A stretch of DNA of 64,000 bases from Schleiferia thermophila (GCF_003337435.1 NZ_QPJS01000001.1:1047998-1111997); one strand, 5' to 3'. Shown: positions 45,365 through 54,522, counted from the first letter of the stretch. Notes: a model not told the origin generated them from the sequence alone. Made by a program: numbers and translations.

Positions 45365-46816
45365 ATGCCATACCAGCACCCGATGACCAAAAAATTCAAA
45401 AAAGGCGACCTGATCCCGCATCTTGAAGTGTCAGCTGCCGGAGCCCAGGGCAAAGCCATAGCCCGCACCTCTCAAGGCCAGGTGGTTTTCATTCCATACG
45501 CAGTACCAGGAGATATCATAGACGCAGAAGTCGTGCAATCCAAAAAAAACTACCTCGAAGCCCGCATCGTCCACCTTCATACCCCCTCACCACACCGTAC
45601 TTCCCCCCCTTGCACTCATTTCGGCCTATGCGGAGGCTGCAAATGGCAGCATATGCACTACCAGGCCCAATTACAATGGAAACAGCAGGAAGTCACCAAC
45701 AACCTCCTCCACCTCGGCAAACTCTCACTCCCGGAACCCGACCCCATACTCGCATCCAGCAGCACATTCGGCTATCGAAACAAAGTCGAATATTCCTTCA
45801 GCTCCATGCGATGGCTCACCGAACAGCAAATCACCGAAGGCCGGTCGCTCGACCGCCGGGCGCTTGGCTTCCACATACCCGGCCGATGGGACAGAGTACT
45901 ACATATTGAACACTGCCACCTGCACGACTCCTTCACCAACCAAATCCGCAATTACCTGTTTCACTACGCCATCGATCACCACCTAAGCTTCTGGCATCCC
46001 AAAGAACAAACAGGCCTGCTGCGCACCCTTACCCTCCGCTACACCACCACCGGCCAATACATGGTCATCCTGCAATTTGGTCACAACGATACATCCGCCA
46101 TACATCGACTCCTTGACAGCCTGCTGCAGACCTTTCCTCAGCTCACTACCCTACTCTACGCCATCAATACCAAAGGCAACGATGCCCTCTACGACCTCGA
46201 CCTGGTCTGTTATCACGGTCCCGGATACATCGAAGAACAAATGCCAGCCTACAACGCCCGGCATCAGCCCCTCATTTTTCGCATCAGCCCAAAGAGTTTT
46301 TACCAGACCAACTCCCACCAGGCCACACAGCTATATCGTAGGGCCCTCGACTATCTTCGACCCACAGGCACCGAGCTCGTCTACGACCTCTACACCGGCA
46401 CCGGTACCATCGCCCTCTACATGGCTCGGTATGTGCGCAAAGTCATAGGCGTAGAACTCGTACCCGATGCCATAGCCGACGCACACACCAATGCCCTTCT
46501 CAATCAAATCACCAATACCACCTTTATTGCCGGCGACATAAAACAAACTTTCACACCTGTATTTATTGCCACCCATGGCAATCCCGACGCCATAATAGTC
46601 GACCCTCCCCGCGATGGCATGCACCCCGATGTAGTCAATACTCTATTGCGCCTGGCCCCGCCCGCAATCGTTTACATCAGTTGCAACAGCGCCACCCAGG
46701 CCCGCGACCTGGCCATGCTCAGCAGCCGATACAGCATCATACGCTACGGAGCAGTCGATATGTTTCCACACACACATCATGTAGAGAGCGTAGCCCTCTT
46801 GCACAGACAAGACTAA
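45365..46816 (+). CDS. rlmD: 23S rRNA (uracil-C5)-methyltransferase, RlmD/RumA family
   Basis: The ATG at 45365 is used; the ATG at 45383 (MTKKFKKGDLI) is also possible. The protein has an N-terminal TRAM domain, the iron-sulphur cluster cysteines in CTHFGLCGGCKWQHM plus a later Cys (HCHLHDS), an AdoMet site YDLYTGTGTIALYMA, DPPRDGMHPDVV and the catalytic Cys in YISCNSATQARDL. It methylates C5 of a uridine in 23S rRNA; RlmD is the likely type, but the exact base cannot be told. It is the last gene of the def chain. Confidence 0.92.
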   Translation: MPYQHPMTKKFKKGDLIPHLEVSAAGAQGKAIARTSQGQVVFIPYAVPGDIIDAEVVQSKKNYLEARIVHLHTPSPHRTSPPCTHFGLCGGCKWQHMHYQAQLQWKQQEVTNNLLHLGKLSLPEPDPILASSSTFGYRNKVEYSFSSMRWLTEQQITEGRSLDRRALGFHIPGRWDRVLHIEHCHLHDSFTNQIRNYLFHYAIDHHLSFWHPKEQTGLLRTLTLRYTTTGQYMVILQFGHNDTSAIHRLLDSLLQTFPQLTTLLYAINTKGNDALYDLDLVCYHGPGYIEEQMPAYNARHQPLIFRISPKSFYQTNSHQATQLYRRALDYLRPTGTELVYDLYTGTGTIALYMARYVRKVIGVELVPDAIADAHTNALLNQITNTTFIAGDIKQTFTPVFIATHGNPDAIIVDPPRDGMHPDVVNTLLRLAPPAIVYISCNSATQARDLAMLSSRYSIIRYGAVDMFPHTHHVESVALLHRQD

Positions 46817-46842
46817 TTCCACATGAATAATATTTGTAGTTT

Positions 46843-47016
46843 GGGCGCCTCCCCCGGCCTCCTTGAGGGGAGACCGGGGGCCGGTCTACGGCTACTATTC
46901 CCTTTGCGGATCGGGCGTGGTCCATAGGGCTGCGGTGGCTTGCTTCCGCTCCGCCTCCTCACCCTTGGACCACACTGCCCGCCCGCTACAGCTCATATCC
47001 GCCTCCGCCCTGGCGC
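46843..47016 (+). repeat. GC-rich structured repeat, copy B (downstream of the rlmD-type gene)
   Basis: Matches copy A at 39300-39475 on the opposite strand, so each copy has the same orientation relative to the gene before it. It begins 26 bp after the stop codon. Stems: 46851-46857 with 46874-46880, and 46917-46924 with 46966-46973, the latter extended by 46912-46917 with 46980-46985. Against copy A one pair in the second stem changes from T-A to C-G, keeping the pairing. Confidence 0.75.
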
Positions 47017-47329
47017 GAAAACCACAATGGACAGATAACACCTCGCGTTCCCAAATCAAGGTAATTTTCTCCTAAAGTCAATACTTGCGCACATCTGTAT
47101 CCTGCCGCTTACAACTAAAGAATTGTAAATGAACTCAGTGAATTGGCATACAAAATCATACAACTCTATTCAGACCCTCACAAAGTATTTAAATAAACGA
47201 TGTGGCTTCGTAGAAACCCGATACATCCCTGCAATCCTAAAATTTAAAGCTTTGTTATAAATTGATTTTCAGTATTTTATTTCTTTTTTGCCAACTCAAA
47301 TAACAGACAATTAAATCCCAATATCAACA
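47017..47329 (+). other. Intergenic region between the GC-rich element and asd
   Basis: About 310 bp with no open frame of note. No clear TAnnTTTG box was found before asd. Confidence 0.4.
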
Positions 47330-48319
47330 ATGAAAGTCGCCTTGGTTGGAGCTACAGGTTTGGTGGGCTCCGAAATGCTTAAAGTACTGGAAGAAAGAAA
47401 TTTCCCGGTAACAGAGTTAATTCCTGCAGCCTCAGAAAAAAGCATCGGAAAGAAAATTACATTCAAAGGTCAACAAATACCGGTAGTCTCCCTGCAGGAA
47501 GCTGTCGAACGAAAGCCTGACATAGCCATTTTTTCCGCCGGAGGAAGTGTAAGCCTTCAATGGGCCCCAAGATTTACAGCCTATGGATGCCGTGTGGTCG
47601 ACAATTCATCAGCCTGGCGAATGGACCCCGACAAAAAGCTCATCGTGCCCGAAGTCAATGGCCACCTGCTCCAGAGCACCGATTACATCATTGCCAATCC
47701 CAACTGTTCTACCATCCAAATGGTCATGGTACTAGGACCACTTCATCAACGCTACAAAGTCCGAAGAGTAGTCATAAGTACCTACCAATCTGTCACTGGC
47801 ACCGGAGCCAGAGCCGTGGCACAACTTATGGCTGAGCGAAAGGGAGAATCAACCGAAAAAATTTATCCACACCCCATTGACCTGAATTGCATCCCACAGT
47901 GCGATGTTTTCCTCGACAATGGCTACACCAAAGAAGAAATGAAGCTCACCCATGAGACCGTAAAAATCCTCAGCGATCCAGAAATAAAAGTTACCGCTAC
48001 AGCCGTTCGGATACCTGTCATTGGCGGCCATAGCGAATCCGTAAATGCCACCTTCAAACACGCCTTTGACCTCGACGAGGTAAAAGACATCCTCTCCTCC
48101 GCACCGGGCGTAAGGCTACTGGACAACCCTTCGAAATTCGAATATCCCATGCCACTGTTATCTAAAGGTAAAGATGATGTTTTTGTAGGAAGAATAAGAC
48201 GTGACTTCACTCTCGATAATACCCTAAACCTTTGGATTGTAGCCGACAATCTGCGAAAAGGCGCAGCTACCAACGCTATACAGATTGCAGAACTGTTGGT
48301 AAAAAAATTCCTGATGTAG
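47330..48319 (+). CDS. asd: Aspartate-semialdehyde dehydrogenase
   Basis: The 329-residue protein has the NADP loop VALVGATGLVGSEMLKVL, the active-site Cys126 in IANPNCSTIQMV, SVTGTGARAVAQL and the catalytic His region IPVIGGHSESVNATF. It reduces aspartyl phosphate in the pathway to lysine, threonine, methionine and diaminopimelate. It is monocistronic and ends just before a strong terminator. Confidence 0.96.
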   Translation: MKVALVGATGLVGSEMLKVLEERNFPVTELIPAASEKSIGKKITFKGQQIPVVSLQEAVERKPDIAIFSAGGSVSLQWAPRFTAYGCRVVDNSSAWRMDPDKKLIVPEVNGHLLQSTDYIIANPNCSTIQMVMVLGPLHQRYKVRRVVISTYQSVTGTGARAVAQLMAERKGESTEKIYPHPIDLNCIPQCDVFLDNGYTKEEMKLTHETVKILSDPEIKVTATAVRIPVIGGHSESVNATFKHAFDLDEVKDILSSAPGVRLLDNPSKFEYPMPLLSKGKDDVFVGRIRRDFTLDNTLNLWIVADNLRKGAATNAIQIAELLVKKFLM

Positions 48320-48337
48320 CCTTTTGACCAGCACAAA

Positions 48338-48367
48338 ACAAAAAAGCCCCATTGCGGGGCTTTTTTT
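48338..48367. terminator. Bidirectional intrinsic terminator between asd and the wzc-like gene
   Basis: A short GC stem (GCCCC / GGGGC with an ATTGC loop) is flanked by A runs on one side and T runs on the other, so it can end transcription from both strands. It lies between the convergent asd and wzc-like genes. Confidence 0.9.
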
Positions 48368-48385
48368 CATGCATTTGGATCAGAA

Positions 48386-50845
48386 TTACTTTTTTTTCTT
48401 CTTGCCTACATTCACATCTTCACCCTCCTCTTCATCTGTGTAGCCATAGCCATATCCATAGCCATAGCCATATCCATAGCCGTACCCATAGCCATAGCCA
48501 TAGCCGTAGCCATAGCCACCTTTTTTTGCATTAAAATCGTTGACACATATGCCAAGGTTTTTAAAAATACCCGATTGATATTTCTCATTTATGGACCTGA
48601 GAACCTCCTTTGGAGAAAAACCAGCCCGAATCACATAAATCATCAAATCCGATAACCTTGCTATTTCAATCGAATCAGAAACTAAAAGCACCGGAACTGT
48701 ATCGATGATGATGTATTCATATTGTTGCTTCAGCTGGTTGATCAACACCTCAAATTCATGCCTGATGATAAGTTCGGAGGGATTAGGAGGTATGGGTCCA
48801 CCTGAAATGACATCCAGATTTTCATATACCGTGTGTTGAATAATTTCATCTGCCGAATCCTGTCCAGACAAATACGTACTAAGACCTTTTTCGTTCAAAA
48901 GGTCAAAGTCCTTGAAGATTTTCGGCTTTCTGAGGTCTGCACCAATCAATATTGTTTTCTTACCAGCCATGGCAAGAACACTACCCAAATTTATACTTAC
49001 AAACGTTTTGCCTTCACCGGGGATACTCGAAGTTACAGCGATCACTTTAAGCACTCCGTTATTGGTGGATTTAAAAAATTCCAGATTGGCCCTAATGCCC
49101 CGGAAATTTTCAGCTATGATGGATTTTGGATAGTCTAAAACTACCAAATTAGAATCTCTTTTGCTGTGCCCAACAATCCCTACAATAGGAACCGATGTTC
49201 CCTTTTCAATCTCCGCAATGGAGTACACCTTGTTGTTAAAATACACGACAGTTAATACAAATCCAACCGGAATAATAAAACCCAACATCAGTCCCACAGC
49301 GTAGGTCAAACCGGGTTTGGGACTTATTGGAATATTATCCACCAAAGCTCTTTCCACGATGCGTACATCTGTCTGTGTACTTGCAGCACTAATACCTACT
49401 TCTGCTCTCTTCTGCATCAGATAGGTAAAGAGTGTTTGGTTGAGTTCAAATTTTCTCTTTATTCTCAACAGGTCCTGTTCCGACTTAGGCACTTTACTGA
49501 GCTGTTGCTCCAGTTGTTGCATCTTCCTCTTCAGAGTGTTTTGTTCCATCTGGAGTACATTTCTCAGTCCTGAAATATTGTCCCTGATATTTTGTTGAAT
49601 CTGGGCAATTTGAAGAGTGAGCTCTTTAATGACCGGGTTATCAGCCGTCAGACTTCCATACCGCGCTCTTTGACTAATGAGATCGTTGAGTTTAGTAACC
49701 AGGTTGATGATCACCGGGTCGCTAATTCCACTTACGGTGGGCTGCACCAGTTCTGATTTAAGATCTCTTTGATTGAGTTGATTTTCCAGATATTTGATGT
49801 ACTCGAGCTTTAACTGATTTTGAGAGGATTCACGATCGATCTCGGTAAGTCTAGAAAGCAGTTCACCAGCCTCTGACTGTATATCAATGACCAGATTGGA
49901 CGATCTGTAAGTCTGCAAAATGTTTTCAGCCACTATCAAGCTGTCTTCTATTCCCTTAAGTTGCTCATTGATAAAATCCAGAGTAGCCCTACTGGCAGAC
50001 TTCTTAAGTTCCAGTCCGAATTCGATGTAGGACTGAACAAACGCATTGAGGTAATCCCTGATTTTTTCTGTAGAAGAACCTGTTAATTCAATGTTAATAC
50101 CTGATGAGCTCTTGGCTGCAGGTTCTATTTTAACCTGCTGAGCATACGCATTGGCCAAGCCTTTTCGGTTTTGAAATTTAAAAGTGAAATTGGCTTTCTC
50201 CGTTAATTTTTTTAAAGGTATCAGCCGAAATTTATAACATTCACTCTCTATCCATTCATTAAACGATACAATTTGTTCTAATTCTTTTATGGAGGAACAG
50301 CTCAGCGCGGAATCAGACTCGTACAGATAACTTGCTGCAGACTTTGCATCCCGAATGCGAATTCTGAATTCATTCTGTGACAGGATGGTCACTTCATACT
50401 CACCCAGCCACTGAGGATGCGCCGGATCGTATTCTATCTCAAAAGGCTTCTCTGTTCCATACAGTTCGACATTGCGGACTCTTCCTTCTCCTATTAGACT
50501 CACTTCAAAAGGCACCTTTTTTAACACTCGTTCTGCCAGATTCACACTTTTCAATATCAGCACCTCGTTTTCAAATTTCAGCCGAGGATTGTAATACCCC
50601 ATGGACAGCAACAACATGTCCATGGCCGGGGCAGATTTTTCGCCATCGGCCAATAAAATAATGGTCTTCCCTTTGTAAGTAGGAACACTGTATCGTATGT
50701 AGAGCCATGCTCCGATAAGTCCTATTAAAACTCCGGCAATCACCAATTTCCAATACTCTAAAATTCTGTACAAGAAATTTCGGATATCCAAAGACTCCTC
50801 TTCCGATCTGTTGTACATAGAATTACTATCTCTTTGCAACTGCAT
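48386..50845 (-). CDS. Polysaccharide co-polymerase/bacterial tyrosine kinase (Wzc-like)
   Basis: The 819-residue protein has an N-terminal Wzz domain with membrane segments near 35-55 and 525-545, a long coiled-coil periplasmic part, and a C-terminal BY-kinase. The kinase has Walker A in AVTSSIPGEGKTFVSINLG, a Walker A'-like ILIGADLRKPK with Gly in place of the first Asp, and Walker B YIIIDTVPVLLVSD. The C-terminus is a perfect (Gly-Tyr)13 run (residues 777-802), then an acidic stretch and a Lys run. The tyrosine cluster is the usual autophosphorylation site and is here unusually regular. It controls polysaccharide length and export with the Wza-like protein encoded just upstream (9 bp). Confidence 0.94.
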   Translation of the reverse strand: MQLQRDSNSMYNRSEEESLDIRNFLYRILEYWKLVIAGVLIGLIGAWLYIRYSVPTYKGKTIILLADGEKSAPAMDMLLLSMGYYNPRLKFENEVLILKSVNLAERVLKKVPFEVSLIGEGRVRNVELYGTEKPFEIEYDPAHPQWLGEYEVTILSQNEFRIRIRDAKSAASYLYESDSALSCSSIKELEQIVSFNEWIESECYKFRLIPLKKLTEKANFTFKFQNRKGLANAYAQQVKIEPAAKSSSGINIELTGSSTEKIRDYLNAFVQSYIEFGLELKKSASRATLDFINEQLKGIEDSLIVAENILQTYRSSNLVIDIQSEAGELLSRLTEIDRESSQNQLKLEYIKYLENQLNQRDLKSELVQPTVSGISDPVIINLVTKLNDLISQRARYGSLTADNPVIKELTLQIAQIQQNIRDNISGLRNVLQMEQNTLKRKMQQLEQQLSKVPKSEQDLLRIKRKFELNQTLFTYLMQKRAEVGISAASTQTDVRIVERALVDNIPISPKPGLTYAVGLMLGFIIPVGFVLTVVYFNNKVYSIAEIEKGTSVPIVGIVGHSKRDSNLVVLDYPKSIIAENFRGIRANLEFFKSTNNGVLKVIAVTSSIPGEGKTFVSINLGSVLAMAGKKTILIGADLRKPKIFKDFDLLNEKGLSTYLSGQDSADEIIQHTVYENLDVISGGPIPPNPSELIIRHEFEVLINQLKQQYEYIIIDTVPVLLVSDSIEIARLSDLMIYVIRAGFSPKEVLRSINEKYQSGIFKNLGICVNDFNAKKGGYGYGYGYGYGYGYGYGYGYGYGYGYTDEEEGEDVNVGKKKKK

Positions 50846-50854
50846 GGTTAACGT

Positions 50855-51673
50855 TTATCTTAAATTTCTGGAAACAATGATTAATGTAAGCAGCGTACTC
50901 ACCACGCTTAATACTCCGGTAAATGTCTGAAAGCCTGTGGTACCGATACCCCAGCTTTTGGCCGGTAGCGGTTTTACGTTGATGATATCGTTCGGTTCTA
51001 AAAAAATATCCGGACTGGCCAGCGCAGATCTATCGGTCAGATCAAGGGTTTTAAACACATACCCCTTGGGAGTCATCCGAATAATCTCTACTTCTGTTCG
51101 GTTTCCGACAAAATCAATATCTCCAGCCTCTGCAAGGGCATCCATCACAGTTACGTAATTTCTGAAGAAAACATACCTTCCGGGGCGTCTTACATCACCG
51201 ATTACCTTTATGTTGATTCCGGGTATTACTGAACGTACAGTTACTGTCCCTGCTTCAAAATACCGAAGTAGCTCTCTTTCTATAGCTTCTTTTACCTCTA
51301 CAATGGAAAGCCCAGCAATGTGAATTTTACCAACAACGGGGAGGGTTAAATAACCCAGCTGGTCGACAAAAAATCCCTGCAGATAAAAAATCGGATCGAG
51401 CCCACCGCCCGATCCACCAGCAAATCCTCCAATGGGTACCTGCTGAGCAGTGGCAGCATTAAATACGCGGTTCACATCTTCATTTGTCGAAATCACCTCG
51501 ACTTTAATTATATCACCAGGTTGTATACGGTATTTGATGATCAATCGGGAATGAAATTCCGCTGAATCGACTTCTAAAGATGCTCCCTTGTCCTGGAAGT
51601 AGGTAAGTTGGCGCCTTGAGACACAAGATAAAGCCATTAAAGAAATTAGAAAAGGGATGCTAAATTTTTTCAT
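50855..51673 (-). CDS. Polysaccharide export outer-membrane lipoprotein (Wza-like)
   Basis: The 272-residue protein has a lipoprotein signal with Cys17 (LMALSC), a Poly_export domain (KYRIQPGDIIKVEVISTNED), and SLBB domains (VIPGINIKVIGDVRRPGRYVF). A hydrophobic C-terminus (VLSVVSTLLTLIIVSRN) may cross the outer membrane. It forms the export channel that works with the Wzc-like kinase encoded next. Length is shorter than Wza of E. coli but usual for Bacteroidota. Confidence 0.92.
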   Translation of the reverse strand: MKKFSIPFLISLMALSCVSRRQLTYFQDKGASLEVDSAEFHSRLIIKYRIQPGDIIKVEVISTNEDVNRVFNAATAQQVPIGGFAGGSGGGLDPIFYLQGFFVDQLGYLTLPVVGKIHIAGLSIVEVKEAIERELLRYFEAGTVTVRSVIPGINIKVIGDVRRPGRYVFFRNYVTVMDALAEAGDIDFVGNRTEVEIIRMTPKGYVFKTLDLTDRSALASPDIFLEPNDIINVKPLPAKSWGIGTTGFQTFTGVLSVVSTLLTLIIVSRNLR

Positions 51674-51724
51674 TGATTTAATAAAATTCAGTTGTTATAT
51701 GTATTTTCCATGCTAACCGGACCT

Positions 51725-52729
51725 TCAAAGCAAATTTTGATTTTTAATCGGGGCGTTTCGTAAAAAAGGATGTGGACTTAGCGGCAGAGATGCCAGCGGA
51801 TGATACTCCCCTTTCGGTCCGGTCGGTTTGCTGTTTCTTATCTGATAGGCCAGCTCAATTCCCCAATAGGCGTCTTTCGGACCGTATCCGTTTCCCTTCA
51901 ATACATCGCGGTACATGGCAGTGTGCAGATCGGCAAAGCCATCGCTGAACTCAAATTCTTCGCCGTTGATTTTTAAACTTCTGTACGTTCGCCCGCCGGC
52001 AGTTCGAACCTGCTCAGGAAGGCATTCGCTGTTGATGCTGAGAAACCAACGGACCCGGGCTTTCTCCAGCTCGAGAAATCCGGCAGCTCTGTCATGGGTA
52101 TATATATGAACGGTTTGATGCACCGGCTTGCCAAAGATCCACACCAGCATATCAAAAAAATGAATGCCGATATTTGTAACGATACCTCCTGATTTGCTTT
52201 CGTCACCTTTCCAGGATGCATAATACCATTTGCCCCTTGAAGTAATGTAGGTAAGATCTACATCGTACAACTGATCAGACTTATGGTTATCGACCATTTC
52301 CTTTAAAGCCATTACAGAGGGATGTACTCTAAGCTGTAAAACGGTATAAATCCTGCGACCATATTCCCGCTCTGCTTCCATCAAGGCCTCTACATTCCAT
52401 GGGTTTAACACCAGTGGCTTTTCACAAATTACATCAGCCCCTATCCTTAATCCAAATCGTATATGACTATCATGTAAATAGTTAGGCGAGCATACAGAAA
52501 GAAAATCAATCGGTTGACTTCTTCTTTTAATCAACTCTACATGGCGATCAAAACGCTCAAACTCAGTAAAAAAAGCTGCGTCAGGAAAATAACTGTCTAA
52601 TATTCCGACTACATCGCATGGATCGTAGGCTACAATTAATTCATTGAGGGTATCTTTGATGGCCTTCATATGCCGGGGAGCCACGTAGCCAGCTGCACCT
52701 ATTAGACCAAATTTTTTTCCAGTTTTCAA
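51725..52729 (-). CDS. Gfo/Idh/MocA oxidoreductase, WbpB/WlbA-like UDP-GlcNAcA 3-dehydrogenase
   Basis: The 334-residue protein has the N-terminal FGLIGAAGYVAPRHMKAI, typical of WbpB/WlbA, the EKP motif (VICEKPLVLNP) of the family and the GGIVTNIGIHFFDMLVWIFG core. WbpB oxidises C3 of UDP-GlcNAc-uronate to give a 3-keto sugar for an aminotransferase. Here the next gene encodes an aminotransferase 5 bp away, but that enzyme looks more like PglE (C4). The WbpA dehydrogenase that makes the uronate is not in the window. Confidence 0.85.
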   Translation of the reverse strand: MKTGKKFGLIGAAGYVAPRHMKAIKDTLNELIVAYDPCDVVGILDSYFPDAAFFTEFERFDRHVELIKRRSQPIDFLSVCSPNYLHDSHIRFGLRIGADVICEKPLVLNPWNVEALMEAEREYGRRIYTVLQLRVHPSVMALKEMVDNHKSDQLYDVDLTYITSRGKWYYASWKGDESKSGGIVTNIGIHFFDMLVWIFGKPVHQTVHIYTHDRAAGFLELEKARVRWFLSINSECLPEQVRTAGGRTYRSLKINGEEFEFSDGFADLHTAMYRDVLKGNGYGPKDAYWGIELAYQIRNSKPTGPKGEYHPLASLPLSPHPFLRNAPIKNQNLL

Positions 52730-52734
52730 TTTCT

Positions 52735-53877
52735 CTATGCAAAAACTTTGTAGATTACATCTTCAATGCGTTTCCAATCATCATCGGTGAGATTGGAACC
52801 CGAGGGCAAACATAATCCTTGCACAAATAATTGCTCTGAGATTTTTTCACCATAATATAATTCTTTAGCGAAAACCGGCTGCAAATGCATAGGCTTCCAC
52901 AAAGGACGACTTTCAATCATTTCACTTTCAAAGGCCAACCTCAATTTTTCCCGGTTGATGCCGTTATTTTTCATTGGATCTAAAATCACCGTCGTCAGCC
53001 AGCGATTGGAAAAAAAACCCTCCGGTTCGTCAAGCCATTTGATGCAATATCCTCGATTGTTTATTTCTGAAAAGATTTCCTTGTACCGTTCAAAATTTTT
53101 TCTCCTCTGCCAAATTCGGTCTTCCAGTACCTGCATTTGACCACGCCCTATTCCCGCCACCACATTGCTCATGCGATAGTTGTAGCCGATCTCTTTATGT
53201 TCGTAATGAGGTGCTGGTTCTCTGGCTTGGGTAGCCAGAAATCTGGCTTTCACCACAAAATCCTTATTGTCGGAAAGCAATGCACCTCCACCACTGGTAG
53301 TGATGATTTTATTACCGTTAAAAGATAAGATTCCAATATCACCAAAAGAGCCACATTTTCTACCCTGAATAGATGAGCCTAATGCCTCAGCGGCATCTTC
53401 TATGACAGGTATTTCAAATTGCCTTGCAATTTCTAAGATTCGATCCATTTTGGCAGGCATGCCATACAGATGCACGGGAATGATCGCTTTTGGTCTATTG
53501 CCCTTTTTTTCTAAATCGGTGATGGCTTCCTGCAGATGGTCAGGACACATGTTCCAGGTTTCCGACTCTGAATCGATAAAAACCGGATGAGCACCTACGT
53601 ACGCAATGGGATTTGCCGTACCTGAAAAAGTAAAACTCTGACATATGACCACATCTCCCCTCCCTACTCCCAGCATGACCAATGCCAGATGTATGGCTGC
53701 TGTGCCACTACTCAAGGCCGCTGCGTATCTGACTCCTGTATATTCGGCCAGATCGTGCTCAAATCCGTCTACATTCGGACCGAGAGGAGCTACCCAGTTG
53801 CTGCGAAATGCTTCGTGGACGTATTCCAGTTCCTTATCGCCTAAGTGAGGTGAGGAAAGATAAATTTTGGATTTCAA
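52735..53877 (-). CDS. DegT/DnrJ/EryC1/StrS aminotransferase, PglE-like
   Basis: The 380-residue PLP enzyme starts IYLSSPHLGDKELEYVHEAF and keeps the PglE-like features SSGTAAIHLALVMLG, EDAAEALGSSIQGRKCGSFG and SFNGNKIITTSGGGALL with the PLP Lys. Similarity to PglE suggests transfer of an amino group to C4 of UDP-2-acetamido-4-keto-2,4,6-trideoxy-glucose, on the way to diacetylbacillosamine. It precedes the WbpB-like gene; a C3 role (WbpE type) is the alternative. Confidence 0.85.
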   Translation of the reverse strand: MKSKIYLSSPHLGDKELEYVHEAFRSNWVAPLGPNVDGFEHDLAEYTGVRYAAALSSGTAAIHLALVMLGVGRGDVVICQSFTFSGTANPIAYVGAHPVFIDSESETWNMCPDHLQEAITDLEKKGNRPKAIIPVHLYGMPAKMDRILEIARQFEIPVIEDAAEALGSSIQGRKCGSFGDIGILSFNGNKIITTSGGGALLSDNKDFVVKARFLATQAREPAPHYEHKEIGYNYRMSNVVAGIGRGQMQVLEDRIWQRRKNFERYKEIFSEINNRGYCIKWLDEPEGFFSNRWLTTVILDPMKNNGINREKLRLAFESEMIESRPLWKPMHLQPVFAKELYYGEKISEQLFVQGLCLPSGSNLTDDDWKRIEDVIYKVFA

Positions 53878-53889
53878 GCTTATAAAAAA

Positions 53890-54522
53890 TTATTGTAAAA
53901 TTTTTGCTGGTACACCAACAACCTTTGAATTATCTGGAATCGAACGAGTTATCATTGCTTGACCACCTACTACAGAGTTATCCCCAATGATTATATTTTG
54001 AAGCGTACAACTTCCTATACCCATATCCACACAATCTCCTATTTTTGTATGTCCACCAATACATACACCAGGCGCTAAACTACTGAAATTTCCTATCTCT
54101 GCATGATGTCCAATAGCACAGTTCATGTTTAAAATTACAAAATTTTTCAATGTCGCGCCGTAGTTTACCATACAACCTGGATAAACTATACAACCTTTTC
54201 CAATTTCAACATCCTCTGAAATCCAGGCATTTTTTGCGATAAGGGTCATGTATTCAAAATTTGAACTCAATGATATCCTATCAAATATTGATTTTTTAAT
54301 ATTTGGAAATGCTACACCCATTACAACAAAGGCAGGCTCATCCAAAGTGAGTAAAAATTCAATTTTATCAACTATGGGATAACCCATAAAGGTACTTCCT
54401 ATTTTTTTAACATCATCATCTAAAAATTTTATTTGAAACCGATCAATTCCGTACAACTTTAAATTAGATGCAATGTGTCCTCCGACGCTTCCAGCGCCAA
54501 TTATAAAAATTTTTTCTTTCAT
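53890..54522 (-). CDS. Sugar N-acetyltransferase, PglD/NeuD family
   Basis: The 210-residue protein has an N-terminal Rossmann-like part (IFIIGAGSVGGHIASNL) and a C-terminal left-handed beta helix of hexapeptide repeats (EIGKGCIVYPGCMVNYGATL, catalytic His in GHHAEIGNFSSLAPGV). PglD acetylates the 4-amino group of the PglE product. The gene lies 12 bp before the aminotransferase and 1 bp after the sugar transferase gene, fitting a PglC-D-E module. Confidence 0.85.
   Translation of the reverse strand: MKEKIFIIGAGSVGGHIASNLKLYGIDRFQIKFLDDDVKKIGSTFMGYPIVDKIEFLLTLDEPAFVVMGVAFPNIKKSIFDRISLSSNFEYMTLIAKNAWISEDVEIGKGCIVYPGCMVNYGATLKNFVILNMNCAIGHHAEIGNFSSLAPGVCIGGHTKIGDCVDMGIGSCTLQNIIIGDNSVVGGQAMITRSIPDNSKVVGVPAKILQ

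Noticed and set aside
44703-45371. Long minus-strand frames opposite the mazG-rlmD genes (also 42311-42943 and 43840-44283)
   Set aside because: They are shadows of real plus-strand genes with recognisable products and no motifs of their own.
46863-47075. Plus-strand frame of 70 codons with a translation similar to a frame in the other GC-rich copy
   Set aside because: The similarity comes from the shared DNA element; indels between copies shift the frame, so coding is unlikely.
48440-48520. Tandem repeat DNA that could suggest a CRISPR or minisatellite
   Set aside because: It is a 6-bp-period coding repeat for Gly-Tyr inside the kinase gene, without spacers.
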